A stretch of 64,000 bases of DNA from Pseudomonas khorasanensis. Lineage in GTDB: Bacteria > Pseudomonadota > Gammaproteobacteria > Pseudomonadales > Pseudomonadaceae. Below the pieces are notes generated by a model. It saw only the letters and a program-made list of their open reading frames with translations. It did not search any database and was not told where the DNA came from. Position 1 is the stretch's first letter. Each line of letters starts with the position of its first letter. A program made the position numbers and the translations under genes. Positions 19,938 to 35,028 of the stretch are shown piece by piece. The stretch is from contig NZ_JABWQP020000002.1 in the NCBI RefSeq assembly GCF_014268505.2, positions 1 to 64,000 on the forward strand, written 5' to 3'.

Positions 19938-20810
19938 TTGACTGCTCCAGGTCCTTTGAATTCCGCTGCGGGCTCGCTTTATGTGGTGGCGACGCCCATC
20001 GGCAACCTGGACGACATCAGCGCCCGGGCCCTGAAGATCCTGCGTGAAGTGGCATTGATCGCTGCCGAGGACACCCGTCACTCGGCGCGCCTGATGCAGC
20101 ACTTCGGGATCGCCACGCCGTTGGCCGCCTGTCACGAACATAACGAACGAGATGAAGGTAGCCGTTTTATCACCCGTCTGCTGGCGGGCGATAACGTTGC
20201 GTTGATCTCCGATGCCGGCACACCGCTGATCTCTGATCCGGGTTATCACCTGGTGCGTCAGGCTCGTGCTGCCGGGATCAACGTAGTGCCGGTGCCAGGT
20301 GCCTGTGCTCTGATCGCGGCGCTGTCAGCGGCGGGGTTGCCGTCTGATCGGTTCATTTTCGAAGGTTTTTTGCCAGCGAAGTCTGTCGGCCGCAAGGCGC
20401 GTCTGGAAGCGGTTAAAGAAGAACCGCGCACCTTGATCTTCTACGAGGCGCCGCATCGCATTCTCGAATGTCTGCAGGATATGGAAGCCGTGTTCGGTGG
20501 CGGGCGCCAGGCATTGCTTGCGCGTGAGATCACCAAAACATTCGAAACGCTCAAGGGCTTGCCGCTGAGTGAGTTGCGCGCCTTCGTCGAGTCCGACAGC
20601 AATCAGCAGCGGGGCGAATGCGTAGTACTGGTGGCGGGCTGGACTGCACCCGAGTCCGAAGATGCCGTGAGCAGCGAGGCGATGCGCATCCTTGATCTGC
20701 TGCTCGAAGAGATGCCGCTCAAGCGCGCCGCCGCACTTGCCGCGCAAATCACCGGTGAGCGCAAAAACGTGCTGTATCAGGTTGCCCTGGATAAACAGAA
20801 AGGCGTGTAA
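19938..20810 (+). CDS. rsmI: 16S rRNA (cytidine1402-2'-O)-methyltransferase RsmI
   Basis: 290 aa, taking TTG 19938 as start because GAGG lies 8 nt upstream; GTG 19929 is an alternative. SAM-dependent tetrapyrrole-methylase fold: GSLYVVATPIGNLDDISARALKIL, LIAAEDTRHSARLM, LISDAGTPLISDPGYHLV, and PGACALIAALSAAGLPSDRFIFEGFLP. It methylates the ribose of C1402 in 16S rRNA together with RsmH, which is encoded nearby in the dcw cluster. Divergent from lpoA, as in E. coli. Confidence 0.96.
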   Translation: MTAPGPLNSAAGSLYVVATPIGNLDDISARALKILREVALIAAEDTRHSARLMQHFGIATPLAACHEHNERDEGSRFITRLLAGDNVALISDAGTPLISDPGYHLVRQARAAGINVVPVPGACALIAALSAAGLPSDRFIFEGFLPAKSVGRKARLEAVKEEPRTLIFYEAPHRILECLQDMEAVFGGGRQALLAREITKTFETLKGLPLSELRAFVESDSNQQRGECVVLVAGWTAPESEDAVSSEAMRILDLLLEEMPLKRAAALAAQITGERKNVLYQVALDKQKGV

Positions 20811-20882
20811 GCCGTCGCCCATGGCGCTCTTGAGGGTTTTAGCGCTTGTTCTTCGGGCGCTGTGCCGTTAACCTTCGCGGCG

Positions 20883-21239
20883 GAGAGTCGATCGGACAGT
20901 CGCTGCCCTCTATGAAAATTAGGGGGGGGAGGAAAGTCCGGGCTCCATAGGGCGAAGTGCCAGGTAATGCCTGGGAGGCGTGAGCCTACGGAAAGTGCCA
21001 CAGAAAATAACCGCCTAAGCGCGCAAGCGCCGGTAAGGGTGAAAAGGTGCGGTAAGAGCGCACCGCACGTCTGGCAACAGTTCGTGGCTAGGTAAACCCC
21101 ACTTGGAGCAAGACCAAATAGGGTCCCAAGGCGTGGCCCGCGCTGGGACCGGGTAGGTTGCTAAAGATGTCCAGTGATGGCCATCGTAGACGAATGACTG
21201 TTCAAGACAGAACCCGGCTTACAGATCGACTCTCCACCT
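20883..21239 (+). ncRNA. rnpB: RNase P RNA (bacterial class A)
   Basis: 5' arm GAGAGTCGATC pairs with 3' GATCGACTCTC (stem P1). Conserved blocks are present: GGACAGTCGCTGCC, GAGGAAAGTCCGGGCTCC near 20930 (CRI), a CACAGAAAATAACCGCC segment, and GACAGAACCCGGCTTACAGA near 21205-21224 (CRV). It ends CACC then a T run, which probably serves as terminator. The RNA is the catalytic part of the enzyme that matures tRNA 5' ends. Located between rsmI and mraZ. Ends are approximate. Confidence 0.95.
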
Positions 21240-21535
21240 TTTTCTTTCCCTGCTTGAATTCAAGACGACTGGGCTGTGTAATATCAACAGGCCTGGTCTG
21301 AAAGTCCGGCAGCGGCAATCGCAGTAATAGCCAATTCCCACCTTGCTTCAATCAGCAGCAGAAGCGCCTTTGTAATACCGAAAAAATCTTACTCTTAACA
21401 AACTACTTTAACTTTCGAGCGCAGCTTTCAGTGCTGCATCAAGTTATAGGTCAAAAGTGCGCGCCGGATTCCCGTTAAGCTTCCTTTTATGCTCGTAAAT
21501 CTCCGTTCTGTAAGGCTTTTCCTTTAATCCGCGCC
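21240..21535. other. Intergenic stretch between rnpB and the mraZ promoter
   Basis: About 300 nt that hold no convincing gene, repeat or hairpin that I can see. It is more AT-rich than its flanks and may contain further dcw promoters. Confidence 0.5.
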
Positions 21536-21565
21536 TTGACGGTGTGGTGGGCGCATTCCTATAGT
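21536..21565 (+). promoter_or_regulatory. Sigma70 promoter of the dcw cluster
   Basis: TTGACG (21536-21541) and TATAGT (21560-21565) with an 18-nt spacer, just upstream of the MraZ-type boxes and about 70 nt before the mraZ start. Confidence 0.75.
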
Positions 21566-21573
21566 GTGCGCAA

Positions 21574-21598
21574 GTGGCGGAAAGTGGCATGAAGTGGG
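21574..21598 (+). promoter_or_regulatory. MraZ operator: three direct GTGG boxes at 10-bp spacing
   Basis: GTGGC, GTGGC and GTGGG begin at 21574, 21584 and 21594, each preceded by AA, exactly one helical turn apart. MraZ is known to bind tandem TGG(G)-type repeats upstream of its own gene and repress the dcw cluster in E. coli. The boxes begin about 8 nt after the -10, over the predicted transcription start. Confidence 0.8.
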
Positions 21599-21640
21599 TT
21601 TTTTGAGCTCAAAACGATAAAAAATTGGAGAAACGCAGAC

Positions 21641-22096
21641 GTGTTTCGCGGAGCTAACGCTATCAGTCTCGATGCAAAGGGCCGTCTCGCCATGCCGAGC
21701 CGGTACCGTGACGAGCTCGTTTCGCGTAGTTCCGGCCAGTTGATCGTGACCATTGATGCCGTCGACCCATGTCTGTGTGTCTACCCGCTCGATGAGTGGG
21801 AAATTATTGAAACCAAGTTGCGCGCCCTCCCTTCGCTTCGTGAAGAGAACCGTCGCCTGCAACGTTTATTGATTGGTAATGCCGTCGACCTAGAACTCGA
21901 TGGCAGCGGTCGTTTTCTGGTTCCGCCGCGTCTGCGTGAATACGCCAGGCTCGACAAGCGCGCCATGCTGGTAGGCCAACTGAACAAGTTCCAATTGTGG
22001 GACGAGGATGCATGGAACGCGGTGTCTGCCGCTGACCTTGCTGCTATTCAACAACCGGGCGCGATGCCTGATGAACTGCGTGATTTGATCCTGTGA
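21641..22096 (+). CDS. mraZ: Transcriptional regulator MraZ
   Basis: 151 aa with GTG start at 21641 and GGAG upstream. Two AbrB-like MraZ half-domains: [25 protein letters not shown] and [35 protein letters not shown]. The family forms a ring that binds tandem operator repeats and represses the dcw cluster. Its stop codon overlaps the rsmH GTG start. Confidence 0.97.
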   Translation: MFRGANAISLDAKGRLAMPSRYRDELVSRSSGQLIVTIDAVDPCLCVYPLDEWEIIETKLRALPSLREENRRLQRLLIGNAVDLELDGSGRFLVPPRLREYARLDKRAMLVGQLNKFQLWDEDAWNAVSAADLAAIQQPGAMPDELRDLIL

Positions 22097-23036
22097 CTAT
22101 TGATAGCGGCTTTAACCACATCACCGTACTGCTTGACGAAGCCGTCGAGGCTCTCGCCGTACGTCCTGATGGCTGCTATCTGGACGGCACGTTCGGGCGC
22201 GGCGGGCACAGCCGGTTGATCCTCAGCCAGCTCGGGCCGGACGGTCGGCTCATCGGATTCGACAAGGATCCACAAGCGATTGCCACCGGGCAAACGCTAG
22301 CGGCCGAAGACGGCCGCTTTGTCGTTGTGCAGCGCAGCTTTGCCGAGCTTGGTTCGGTGGTTGCCGAGCGTGGTCTGGCCGGCAAGGTCAGCGGCATTCT
22401 GCTCGACCTGGGTGTGTCCTCGCCGCAACTCGACGACGCCGAGCGCGGCTTCAGTTTCCTCAACGACGGCCCGCTGGACATGCGCATGGACCCGTCCCGT
22501 GGCATCAGTGCTGCAGAGTTCGTCAACACCGCGCCGGTGGAAGAAATCGCCCGGGTGTTCAAGGAATACGGCGAAGAACGTTTTTCCGGCCGCATGGCCC
22601 GCGCCGTTGCCGAGCGCCGCGATATCAAACCGTTCGAGCGCACTGCCGATCTCGCCGAAGTGCTGAAAGTCGCCAACCCGGCGTGGGAGAAGGGTAAAAA
22701 CCCCGCGACCCGTGCATTTCAGGGTTTGCGGATTCACGTCAACAACGAGCTGGGCGATCTCGAAGCCGGCCTCGACGCGGCACTGCAAGCGCTGGAAATC
22801 GGCGGTCGTCTGGTGGTGATCAGCTTCCACTCGCTGGAAGACCGCATCGTCAAACTGTTCATGCGCAAGCTGGTGAAAGGCGAAGCCGACAACCTGCCGC
22901 GCAATCTTCCGGTTCGCCACGTGGCATTCGAACCGAAAATCAAAGTGCATGGCAAAGCGCAGACGGCCTCCGATGCCGAACTCAAAGCCAACCCTCGTTC
23001 CCGTAGCGCCGTCATGCGTGTCGCGGAGAAGTTGCG

Positions 23037-23040
<4 letters not shown>
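22093..23040 (+). CDS. rsmH: 16S rRNA (cytosine1402-N4)-methyltransferase RsmH (MraW)
   Basis: 315 aa, GTG start. [36 protein letters not shown] contains the SAM-binding loop; [29 protein letters not shown] and [13 protein letters not shown] are family signatures. It methylates the base of C1402 in 16S rRNA, the same nucleotide targeted by RsmI. Overlaps mraZ and ftsL by 4 nt each. Confidence 0.97.
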
Positions 23041-25068
<2,028 letters not shown>

Positions 25069-25069
<1 letters not shown>

Positions 25070-26532
25070 TGTCATTAAGTCTGAACAAGATATTCCCCCA
25101 CGCCGGCCACGATCTGTTGATCCGTGAACTGGCACTCGACAGCCGTAACGTGCGCGCCGGTGATCTGTTTCTCGCCGTACCGGGCGGCAAGTTCGACGGC
25201 CGTGCGCACATCGCCGATGCACTGCAGCGTGGCGCGGCGGCAGTCGCCTATGAAGTCGAAGGCGCCACCGTGCTGCCGATCACCGATGTACCGCTGATTC
25301 CGGTCAAGGGTTTGGCGGCACAGTTGTCGGACATCGCCGGGCGTTTTTACGGCGAGCCAAGCCGTCATTTGAATCTGATCGGCGTGACCGGCACCAACGG
25401 GAAGACCAGCGTGACCCAACTGGTTGCGCAGGCACTGGATCTGCTCGGTCAGCATTGCGGCATCGTCGGCACGCTGGGTTCGGGTTTCTACGGCGCGCTG
25501 CAAAGCGGCCTGCACACCACGCCGAATCCAATTGCGGTGCAAGCGACGCTGGGGGATCTGAAAAAGGCCGGCGCCAAAGCCGTGGCCATGGAAGTCTCGT
25601 CACACGGTCTGGATCAGGGCCGCGTGACTGCGCTGGCGTTCGACGTGGCCGTGATGACCAATCTGTCCCGCGACCACCTCGATTACCACGGCACTATGCA
25701 AGCCTACGCCGAGGCCAAGGCCCGGTTGTTCGCCTGGAATGATTTGAAGTGCCGGGTGGTTAACCTCGACGACGATTTCGGCCGCCAACTCGCCGCTGAA
25801 AAACGTGAATCGCGCCTGATCACCTACAGCCTCCTCGACAGCAGCGCTTACCTGTTCTGCCGTGAAGCGCAGTTTGATGACCACGGCGTGCGCGCCACGC
25901 TGGTCACGCCGCAGGGCGAACATCATCTGCGCAGCACGCTGCTCGGCCGATTCAACCTGAGCAACGTTTTGGCTGCAGTGGGCGCCTTGCTGGGGCTGGA
26001 TTACGCGCTTGATGAAATTCTGAAAGTGCTGCCGAAACTCGAAGGCCCGGCCGGTCGCATGCAGCGCCTTGGCGGCGGCACGCAGCCGTTGGTGGTGGTC
26101 GATTACGCCCACACCCCGGATGCGCTGGAAAAAGTTTTGACCGCTCTGCGCCCGCACGTCAAAGGTCAGTTGCTGTGCCTGTTCGGCTGCGGCGGCGACC
26201 GCGATCGCGGCAAGCGTCCGTTGATGGCTGAAGTGGTCGAGCGTCTCGCCGATCAGGTACTGGTCACCGACGACAATCCGCGCACCGAAGACCCGGCAGT
26301 GATTTTCGACGACATCCGCGCCGGTTTCAGCGCTGTGGATAAAGTCACCTTCGTCGCTGGCCGCGGCGAGGCGATCGCCCAATTGATTGCCGGCGCCTCT
26401 GCAGGCGATGTGATCGTGCTGGCGGGCAAGGGCCACGAGGACTACCAGGAAATCAACGGCGAGCGTCACGCGTTCTCCGATCTGGTCGAAGCCGATCACG
26501 CCCTGACCGCATGGGAGGTGGCCCATGCTTGA
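25069..26532 (+). CDS. murE: UDP-MurNAc-L-Ala-D-Glu--2,6-diaminopimelate ligase
   Basis: 487 aa. ATP-binding GVTGTNGKTSVTQL near residue 105, central-domain segments such as EVSSHGLDQGRV and MTNLSRDHLDYHGTM, and the C-terminal DDNPRTEDP whose DNPR marks meso-diaminopimelate as the amino acid added. Catalyses the third cytoplasmic Mur ligase step. Starts on the last base of the ftsI stop codon and overlaps murF by 8 nt. Confidence 0.97.
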
Positions 26533-27892
26533 GGCCCTCAAACTCAGCGATCTGATCAACGCCCTCGATGCGCGCCTGATCAGCGCCGACGCCCGTTTCG
26601 ACGGCGTCAGCATCGACAGCCGCGCGATCAAGCCCGGCCAACTGTTCATTGCCCTGACTGGCCCGCGTTTCGACGGCCACGATTACCTGAACGAAGTCGC
26701 CGGCAAAGGCGCGGTGGCTGCGCTGGTCGAGCGTGAAGTCGCCGACAGCACCCTGCCGCAACTGCTGGTCAAGGACACTCGTCAGGCTCTTGGTCAAGTG
26801 GGGGCCCTCAATCGCGCCGCGTTCACTCAGCCGGTGGCTGCCGTGACCGGTTCCAGCGGCAAGACCACGGTCAAGGAAATGCTTGCGAGCATTCTGCGCA
26901 CGCGCGGCCCGGTGCTGGCGACCCGTGGCAACCTGAACAATGACCTTGGCGTGCCGCTGACCCTGATCGAACTGGCCCCGGAGCACACCTCGGCCGTGAT
27001 CGAACTGGGCGCTTCGCGTCTGGGTGAAATCGCCTACACCGTCGGGCTGACCAAGCCGCATGTAGCGATCCTCAACAACGCCGGCACCGCTCACGTCGGT
27101 GAATTCGGCGGTCCGGAAAAAATCGTTGAAGCCAAGGGCGAAATCATCGAAGGGTTGGCGGCTGATGGCATCGCCGTGCTCAATCTTGATGACAAAGCCT
27201 TTGGTATCTGGAAGACCCGCGCTGCCGGTCGCCAGGTGCTGACCTTCGCCCTGAGCAACTCCCAGGCAAATTTCTACGCCAGCGATCTGGCGACGGACGC
27301 GCGCGGTTGCCCGGCGTTCAATCTGCATACACCTGAGGGTGCCGAGCGCGTTCAGTTGAACCTGCTCGGTACTCATAACGTCGCCAATGCCCTGGCTGCC
27401 GCCGCGGCTGCTCACGCTCTGGGCGTGTCGCTGTTCGGCATCGCCACCGGGTTGGGCGCCGTGCAACCGGTCAAGGGCCGCACCGTCGCGCAACTGGCGA
27501 AAAACGGCATGCGCGTGATCGATGACACTTACAACGCAAACCCCACCTCGATGTGCGCGGCCGTTGATATACTCGCCGGCTTTTCCGGCCGCACCGTCCT
27601 GGTGCTCGGGGATATCGGCGAGTTGGGCGATTGGGCGGAGCAGGGGCACCGCGACGTGGGCGAGTACGCCCGAGGCAAGGTTTCGGCGCTTTACGCAGTC
27701 GGGCCAAACATGGTCCACGCCGTAAACGCATTCGGTGAACAGGCGCATCACTTTGGCACGCAAGCCGAACTGATCCAGGCCCTCGACGCCGAGCAGGACA
27801 CAAACACCACCATTTTGATCAAGGGTTCGCGCAGTGCAGCGATGGAAAACATCGTTGCGGCTCTGTGCGGGTCCAGTCTGGAGAAACATTAA
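26525..27892 (+). CDS. murF: UDP-MurNAc-tripeptide--D-Ala-D-Ala ligase
   Basis: 455 aa. ATP-binding [14 protein letters not shown] near residue 112, [20 protein letters not shown], and [18 protein letters not shown] in the C-terminal part. Adds the D-Ala-D-Ala dipeptide made by DdlB to complete the pentapeptide precursor. TAATG junction with mraY. Confidence 0.97.
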   Translation: MLEALKLSDLINALDARLISADARFDGVSIDSRAIKPGQLFIALTGPRFDGHDYLNEVAGKGAVAALVEREVADSTLPQLLVKDTRQALGQVGALNRAAFTQPVAAVTGSSGKTTVKEMLASILRTRGPVLATRGNLNNDLGVPLTLIELAPEHTSAVIELGASRLGEIAYTVGLTKPHVAILNNAGTAHVGEFGGPEKIVEAKGEIIEGLAADGIAVLNLDDKAFGIWKTRAAGRQVLTFALSNSQANFYASDLATDARGCPAFNLHTPEGAERVQLNLLGTHNVANALAAAAAAHALGVSLFGIATGLGAVQPVKGRTVAQLAKNGMRVIDDTYNANPTSMCAAVDILAGFSGRTVLVLGDIGELGDWAEQGHRDVGEYARGKVSALYAVGPNMVHAVNAFGEQAHHFGTQAELIQALDAEQDTNTTILIKGSRSAAMENIVAALCGSSLEKH

Positions 27893-28974
27893 TGCTGCTG
27901 CTGCTAGCGGAGTATCTGCAACAGTTCCACAAAGGCTTCGCGGTCTTTCAGTACCTGACCCTGCGCGGGATTCTCGGTGTGCTGACCGCGCTGGTTTTGT
28001 CGCTGTGCTATGGCCCGTGGATGATCCGCACTTTGCAGAACCGTCAGATCGGACAATCTGTTCGTAACGATGGCCCGCAATCGCACCTGTCCAAGTCGGG
28101 CACACCGACCATGGGCGGCGCACTGATTCTGTCTTCGATCGGCGTCAGCACATTGCTTTGGGCTGACCTGAGCAACCGCTACGTCTGGGTGGTGCTGCTG
28201 GTGACCTTGCTGTTCGGCGCCATCGGCTGGGTCGACGATTACCGCAAGGTCATCGAAAAGAACTCTCGTGGCCTGCCAAGCCGCTGGAAGTATTTCTGGC
28301 AGTCGGTGTTCGGCCTCGGCGCGGCGATCTTCCTTTATATGACGGCTTCGACGCCGGTGGAAACCACGCTGATCCTGCCGATGCTCAAGGACTACAGCAT
28401 TCCGCTGGGCTTTGGCTTCATCGTGCTGACCTACTTCGTGATCGTCGGTTCGAGCAACGCGGTCAACCTGACTGACGGCCTGGACGGTCTGGCGATCATG
28501 CCAACCGTAATGGTCGGTGGTGGCCTGGGTATTTTCTGCTACCTGTCGGGTAACGTGAAATTCGCCGAATACCTGCTGATTCCTTACGTGCCTGGCGCGG
28601 GCGAGCTGATCGTGTTCTGCGGCGCGCTGATCGGTGCAGGCCTGGGGTTCCTTTGGTTCAACACCTATCCGGCACAGGTATTCATGGGCGACGTCGGCGC
28701 ACTGGCGCTGGGCGCGGCACTGGGCACCATTGCGGTGATCGTCCGTCAGGAAATCGTCCTGTTCATCATGGGCGGCGTGTTCGTGATGGAAACCCTGTCA
28801 GTGGTCATTCAGGTTGCCTCCTTCAAGCTGACCGGTCGCCGCGTGTTCCGCATGGCACCGATACACCACCATTTTGAACTCAAGGGCTGGCCCGAGCCGC
28901 GTGTGATCGTCCGTTTCTGGATCATCACCGTGATTCTGGTCCTGGTCGGCCTTGCCACCCTGAAGCTGAGGTAG
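27892..28974 (+). CDS. mraY: Phospho-N-acetylmuramoyl-pentapeptide transferase
   Basis: 360 aa from ATG 27892 ([23 protein letters not shown]). About ten membrane helices. Conserved cytoplasmic loops: [39 protein letters not shown] with the Asp pair, [29 protein letters not shown] and [15 protein letters not shown]. Transfers phospho-MurNAc-pentapeptide to undecaprenyl phosphate, making lipid I. Confidence 0.97.
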   Translation: MLLLLAEYLQQFHKGFAVFQYLTLRGILGVLTALVLSLCYGPWMIRTLQNRQIGQSVRNDGPQSHLSKSGTPTMGGALILSSIGVSTLLWADLSNRYVWVVLLVTLLFGAIGWVDDYRKVIEKNSRGLPSRWKYFWQSVFGLGAAIFLYMTASTPVETTLILPMLKDYSIPLGFGFIVLTYFVIVGSSNAVNLTDGLDGLAIMPTVMVGGGLGIFCYLSGNVKFAEYLLIPYVPGAGELIVFCGALIGAGLGFLWFNTYPAQVFMGDVGALALGAALGTIAVIVRQEIVLFIMGGVFVMETLSVVIQVASFKLTGRRVFRMAPIHHHFELKGWPEPRVIVRFWIITVILVLVGLATLKLR

Positions 28975-28979
28975 AACGA

Positions 28980-30326
28980 GTGTCTCTGATCGCTTCTGAC
29001 CACTTCCGCATCGTTGTCGGCCTCGGCAAGAGCGGCATGTCCCTGGTTCGCTTCCTGGCGAACCGGGGCACGTCGTTTGCCGTGGCCGACACGCGGGAAA
29101 ATCCACCGGAACTGGCCACGCTCCAGCGTGACTATCCGCAGGTGGAAGTGCGTTGTGGCGAGCTGGACGTCGAGTTCCTCTGCCGTGCCGACGAGCTCTA
29201 CGTGAGCCCCGGCCTGGCGCTGGCGACCCCGGCCCTGCAAGCCGCCGCTGCCCGTGGCGTGAAACTGTCCGGCGACATCGAGCTGTTCGCGCGTAACGCA
29301 CGGGCGCCGATCGTGGCCATCAGCGGTTCCAACGCAAAAAGCACCGTCACCACCCTGGTCGGAGAGATGGCGGCTGCGGCCGGCAAGCGCGTCGCGGTGG
29401 GCGGCAACCTCGGCACCCCGGCGCTGGACCTGCTCAGTGATGACGTCGAGCTGTACGTGATGGAGCTGTCGAGTTTCCAGCTGGAAACCACCGACCAGCT
29501 CAACGCCGAAGTGGCCACCGTGCTCAACATCAGCGAAGACCACATGGATCGCTACAGCGGTCTGCCGGCTTACCACCTGGCCAAGCACCGGATCTTCCGC
29601 GGTGCGAAGCAGTTCGTGGTCAACCGTCAGGATGCGCTGACCCGTCCATTGATGGGCGAGGGCCAGCCGTGCTGGACCTTCGGTCTGACCAAACCTGATT
29701 TCAAGGCATTCGGCATCCGCGAAGAAGACGGCGAGAAGTACCTGGCCTTCGAATTCCAGAACCTGATGCCGGTACGCGAGTTGAAAATTCGCGGCGCGCA
29801 TAACCAGTCCAACGCCCTCGCGGCGCTGGCGCTGGGTCATGCCGTGGGCCTGCCGTTCGATGCGATGCTCGCGGCCTTGCGCACCTTCGCTGGCCTCGAA
29901 CATCGCTGCCAATGGGTGCGCGATCTCGACGGCGTCGCCTATTACAACGATTCCAAAGCCACCAACGTGGGCGCCGCGCTGGCTGCCATCGAAGGCCTGG
30001 GTGCGGACATCGACGGCAAGGTCATTCTGATTGCCGGCGGTGACGGCAAGGGTGCCGAGTTCAAGGATCTGCGTGATCCGGTCGCGGCCAACTGCCGCGC
30101 CGTGGTTCTGATGGGCCGCGACAGCGACAAGATCGGTGAGGCCATCGGCGACGCCGTGCCATTGATCCGCGCGACCTCGCTGGTCGACGCCGTTGCGCAA
30201 TGCCGCACCGTTGCGCAAGCCGGTGATGTGGTGCTGCTGTCGCCGGCCTGCGCCAGTTTCGACATGTTCAAGAATTACGAAGACCGTGGTCACCAGTTCG
30301 TCCGCGCTGTGGAGGAACTGGCATGA
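28980..30326 (+). CDS. murD: UDP-MurNAc-L-alanine--D-glutamate ligase
   Basis: 448 aa with GTG start. N-terminal FRIVVGLGKSGMSLVRFLA dinucleotide-like fold. The P-loop reads SGSNAKSTVTTL, with Ala where most MurD have Gly (GTNGKST); I recall the same in other pseudomonads. Later segments: ELSSFQLE, VLNISEDHMDRY, YYNDSKATNVGAALAA, LLSPACASFDMFKNYEDRGHQF. Adds D-Glu to UDP-MurNAc-L-Ala. Confidence 0.97.
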   Translation: MSLIASDHFRIVVGLGKSGMSLVRFLANRGTSFAVADTRENPPELATLQRDYPQVEVRCGELDVEFLCRADELYVSPGLALATPALQAAAARGVKLSGDIELFARNARAPIVAISGSNAKSTVTTLVGEMAAAAGKRVAVGGNLGTPALDLLSDDVELYVMELSSFQLETTDQLNAEVATVLNISEDHMDRYSGLPAYHLAKHRIFRGAKQFVVNRQDALTRPLMGEGQPCWTFGLTKPDFKAFGIREEDGEKYLAFEFQNLMPVRELKIRGAHNQSNALAALALGHAVGLPFDAMLAALRTFAGLEHRCQWVRDLDGVAYYNDSKATNVGAALAAIEGLGADIDGKVILIAGGDGKGAEFKDLRDPVAANCRAVVLMGRDSDKIGEAIGDAVPLIRATSLVDAVAQCRTVAQAGDVVLLSPACASFDMFKNYEDRGHQFVRAVEELA

Positions 30327-31540
30327 ACCTGAGAAACATCATCAAGCCGTACCCGTCGCCGCTGATTACCGGGCGTGGCATTGACCTCGATTTCCCGATG
30401 CTCGCCGGTTGCCTGGCGCTGCTCGGTCTGGGCCTGATCATGATTGCTTCGGCTTCCACCGAAGTGGCGGCGGCGCAATCGGGCAGCCCGCTGTATTACA
30501 TGATTCGCCACCTTATTTATGTGGTGCTGGGCCTGGGCGCGTGCATCGTCACCATGATGATCCCGATCGCCACCTGGCAACGCCTCGGCTGGCTGATGCT
30601 GATTGGCGCGTTCGGCCTGCTGGTGATGGTGATCATCCCCGGCATTGGCCGCGAAGTGAACGGTTCGATGCGCTGGATCGGCTTCAGCTTCTTTAACGTG
30701 CAGCCGTCCGAAATTGCCAAGGTATTCGTGGTGATCTACCTCGCCGGTTATCTGGTGCGTCGTCAGAAAGAAGTGCGCGAGAGCTGGATGGGCTTCTTCA
30801 AGCCGTTCATCGTGCTGCTGCCGATGGCCGGGCTGTTGCTGATGGAGCCGGACTTCGGCGCCACGGTCGTGATGATGGGCGCGGCGGCGGCGATGCTGTT
30901 CCTTGGCGGAGTCGGGCTGTTTCGTTTCTCGCTGATGGTGGTGCTGGCGGTCGGGGCCGTGGTGCTGTTGATTCAGATGCAGCCGTATCGAATGGCGCGT
31001 CTGACCAACTTCGCCGACCCGTGGGCCGACCAGTTCGGCGCGGGCTATCAACTGTCCCAGGCCTTGATCGCGTTTGGTCGCGGCGAGTGGCTGGGCGTCG
31101 GCCTGGGCAACAGCGTGCAGAAGCAGTTCTACCTGCCGGAAGCGCACACCGACTTCGTGTTCTCGGTATTGGCCGAAGAGCTTGGCGCGGTCGGTTCGCT
31201 GTGCACTGTCGCCCTGTTCGTGTTCGTCTGCGTTCGCGGCATGTACATCGGCTTGTGGGCGGAAAAGGCCAAACAATTCTTCGCCGCTTATGTGGCTTAT
31301 GGTCTGTCGTTCCTGTGGATTGGTCAGTTCCTGATCAACATCGGCGTGAACGTCGGCCTGTTGCCAACCAAAGGTCTGACCTTGCCGTTCCTCAGTTACG
31401 GCGGCAGCTCCTTGGTGATTTGCTGTGCCTGTCTGGGCCTGTTGCTGCGGATCGAGTGGGAAAGTCGAACCCACCTGGGCAGTGAAGAGATGGAATTCCA
31501 TGAAAGCGACTTCGCCGAGGAGCCGAATCATGGGCGCTAA
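30323..31540 (+). CDS. ftsW: Septal peptidoglycan glycosyltransferase FtsW
   Basis: 405 aa, SEDS family with about ten membrane helices. Signatures: FFNVQPSEIAKVFVVIYLAGYL, LLMEPDFGATVV, the large loop with SQALIAFGRGEWLGVGLGNSVQKQFYLPEAHTDFVFSVLAEELG, and LLPTKGLTLPFLSYGGSSLV. Polymerises septal glycan strands with FtsI. Overlaps murD by 4 nt and murG by 11 nt. Confidence 0.97.
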   Translation: MNLRNIIKPYPSPLITGRGIDLDFPMLAGCLALLGLGLIMIASASTEVAAAQSGSPLYYMIRHLIYVVLGLGACIVTMMIPIATWQRLGWLMLIGAFGLLVMVIIPGIGREVNGSMRWIGFSFFNVQPSEIAKVFVVIYLAGYLVRRQKEVRESWMGFFKPFIVLLPMAGLLLMEPDFGATVVMMGAAAAMLFLGGVGLFRFSLMVVLAVGAVVLLIQMQPYRMARLTNFADPWADQFGAGYQLSQALIAFGRGEWLGVGLGNSVQKQFYLPEAHTDFVFSVLAEELGAVGSLCTVALFVFVCVRGMYIGLWAEKAKQFFAAYVAYGLSFLWIGQFLINIGVNVGLLPTKGLTLPFLSYGGSSLVICCACLGLLLRIEWESRTHLGSEEMEFHESDFAEEPNHGR

Positions 31541-32592
31541 CGTCTTGATCATGGCCGGCGGTACCGGCGGTCACGTGTTCCCGGCGTTGGCCTGTGCCCG
31601 CGAGTTTCAGGCGCGCGGCTACACCGTGCACTGGCTCGGCACGCCACGCGGCATCGAAAACGAACTGGTCCCGGCCGCCGGGCTGGAACTGCACCGGATC
31701 AACGCCAGCGGTCTGCGCGGCAAGGGCAAGCTGTCGCTGCTCAAGGCGCCGCTCATGCTGCTGAAGTCGGTGTGGCAGGCGCGCGCGATCATTCGTCGGC
31801 TGAAGCCGGTGTGCGTGGTCGGTTTCGGCGGTTATGTGACTGGCCCCGGTGGGCTTGCCGCGAAACTGGCCGGCGTGCCGGTGATCGTTCACGAGCAGAA
31901 CGCCGTCGCCGGCACCGCCAATCGATTGCTGGTGCCGTTCGCCGCTCGGGTGTGTGAAGCGTTCCCCGACACCTTTACTCTGTCGGACACCCGCCGTACC
32001 ACCGGAAACCCGGTGCGCAGCGAGCTGTTCCTCGACACATCGCGACCAGCCCTGGCTGGCCGCAAAGCGCGTTTGCTGATCCTCGGCGGAAGCCTGGGGG
32101 CAGAACCGTTGAACAAATTGCTGCCTGAAGCCCTGGCCCACGTCGCTGCCGACTTGCGCCCGGAAGTGTTTCATCAGGCTGGTAAAAACCACGATGAAGT
32201 GACTGCAGAGCGTTACCGCGCCGCCGGTGTGGAAGCGCAGGTGCAGCCGTTCATCAAAGACATGGCCCAGGCCTATGGCTGGGCCGACCTGGTGGTGTGC
32301 CGCGCAGGCGCGCTGACCATCAGTGAGCTGGCTGCCGCCGGTCTGCCCTCGATGCTGGTGCCTTTGCCCCACGCGATCGACGATCACCAGACCCGCAACG
32401 CCGATTATTTGGCCCGTGAAGGCGCTGCCTTCCTGATGCCGCAAAGAACGACCGGTGCCGCGGACCTTGCCGCGCGCCTGACAGAGGTCTTGATGCAACC
32501 GCAACGACTCGAAGAAATGGCCACCGCGGCCCGCCGTCTGGCGAAACCCGACGCCACCCGTAGCGTGGTCGATACCTGTCTGGAGGTGGCCC

Positions 32593-32600
<8 letters not shown>
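31530..32600 (+). CDS. murG: Undecaprenyldiphospho-muramoylpentapeptide beta-N-acetylglucosaminyltransferase
   Basis: 356 aa from ATG 31530 ([23 protein letters not shown]); GAGGAG precedes it inside ftsW. Further signatures: [49 protein letters not shown], and [37 protein letters not shown]. Peripheral inner-membrane glycosyltransferase that makes lipid II from lipid I. Confidence 0.97.
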
Positions 32601-35024
<2,424 letters not shown>

Positions 35025-35028
35025 GACC

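Noticed and set aside
26453..28123. 556-aa open frame on the minus strand
   Set aside because: Antisense to murF and mraY; no recognisable motif.
28980..30326. Ala for Gly in the MurD P-loop (GSNAKST) as a sign of inactivation
   Set aside because: I recall the same sequence in other pseudomonad MurD; all other motifs are intact.
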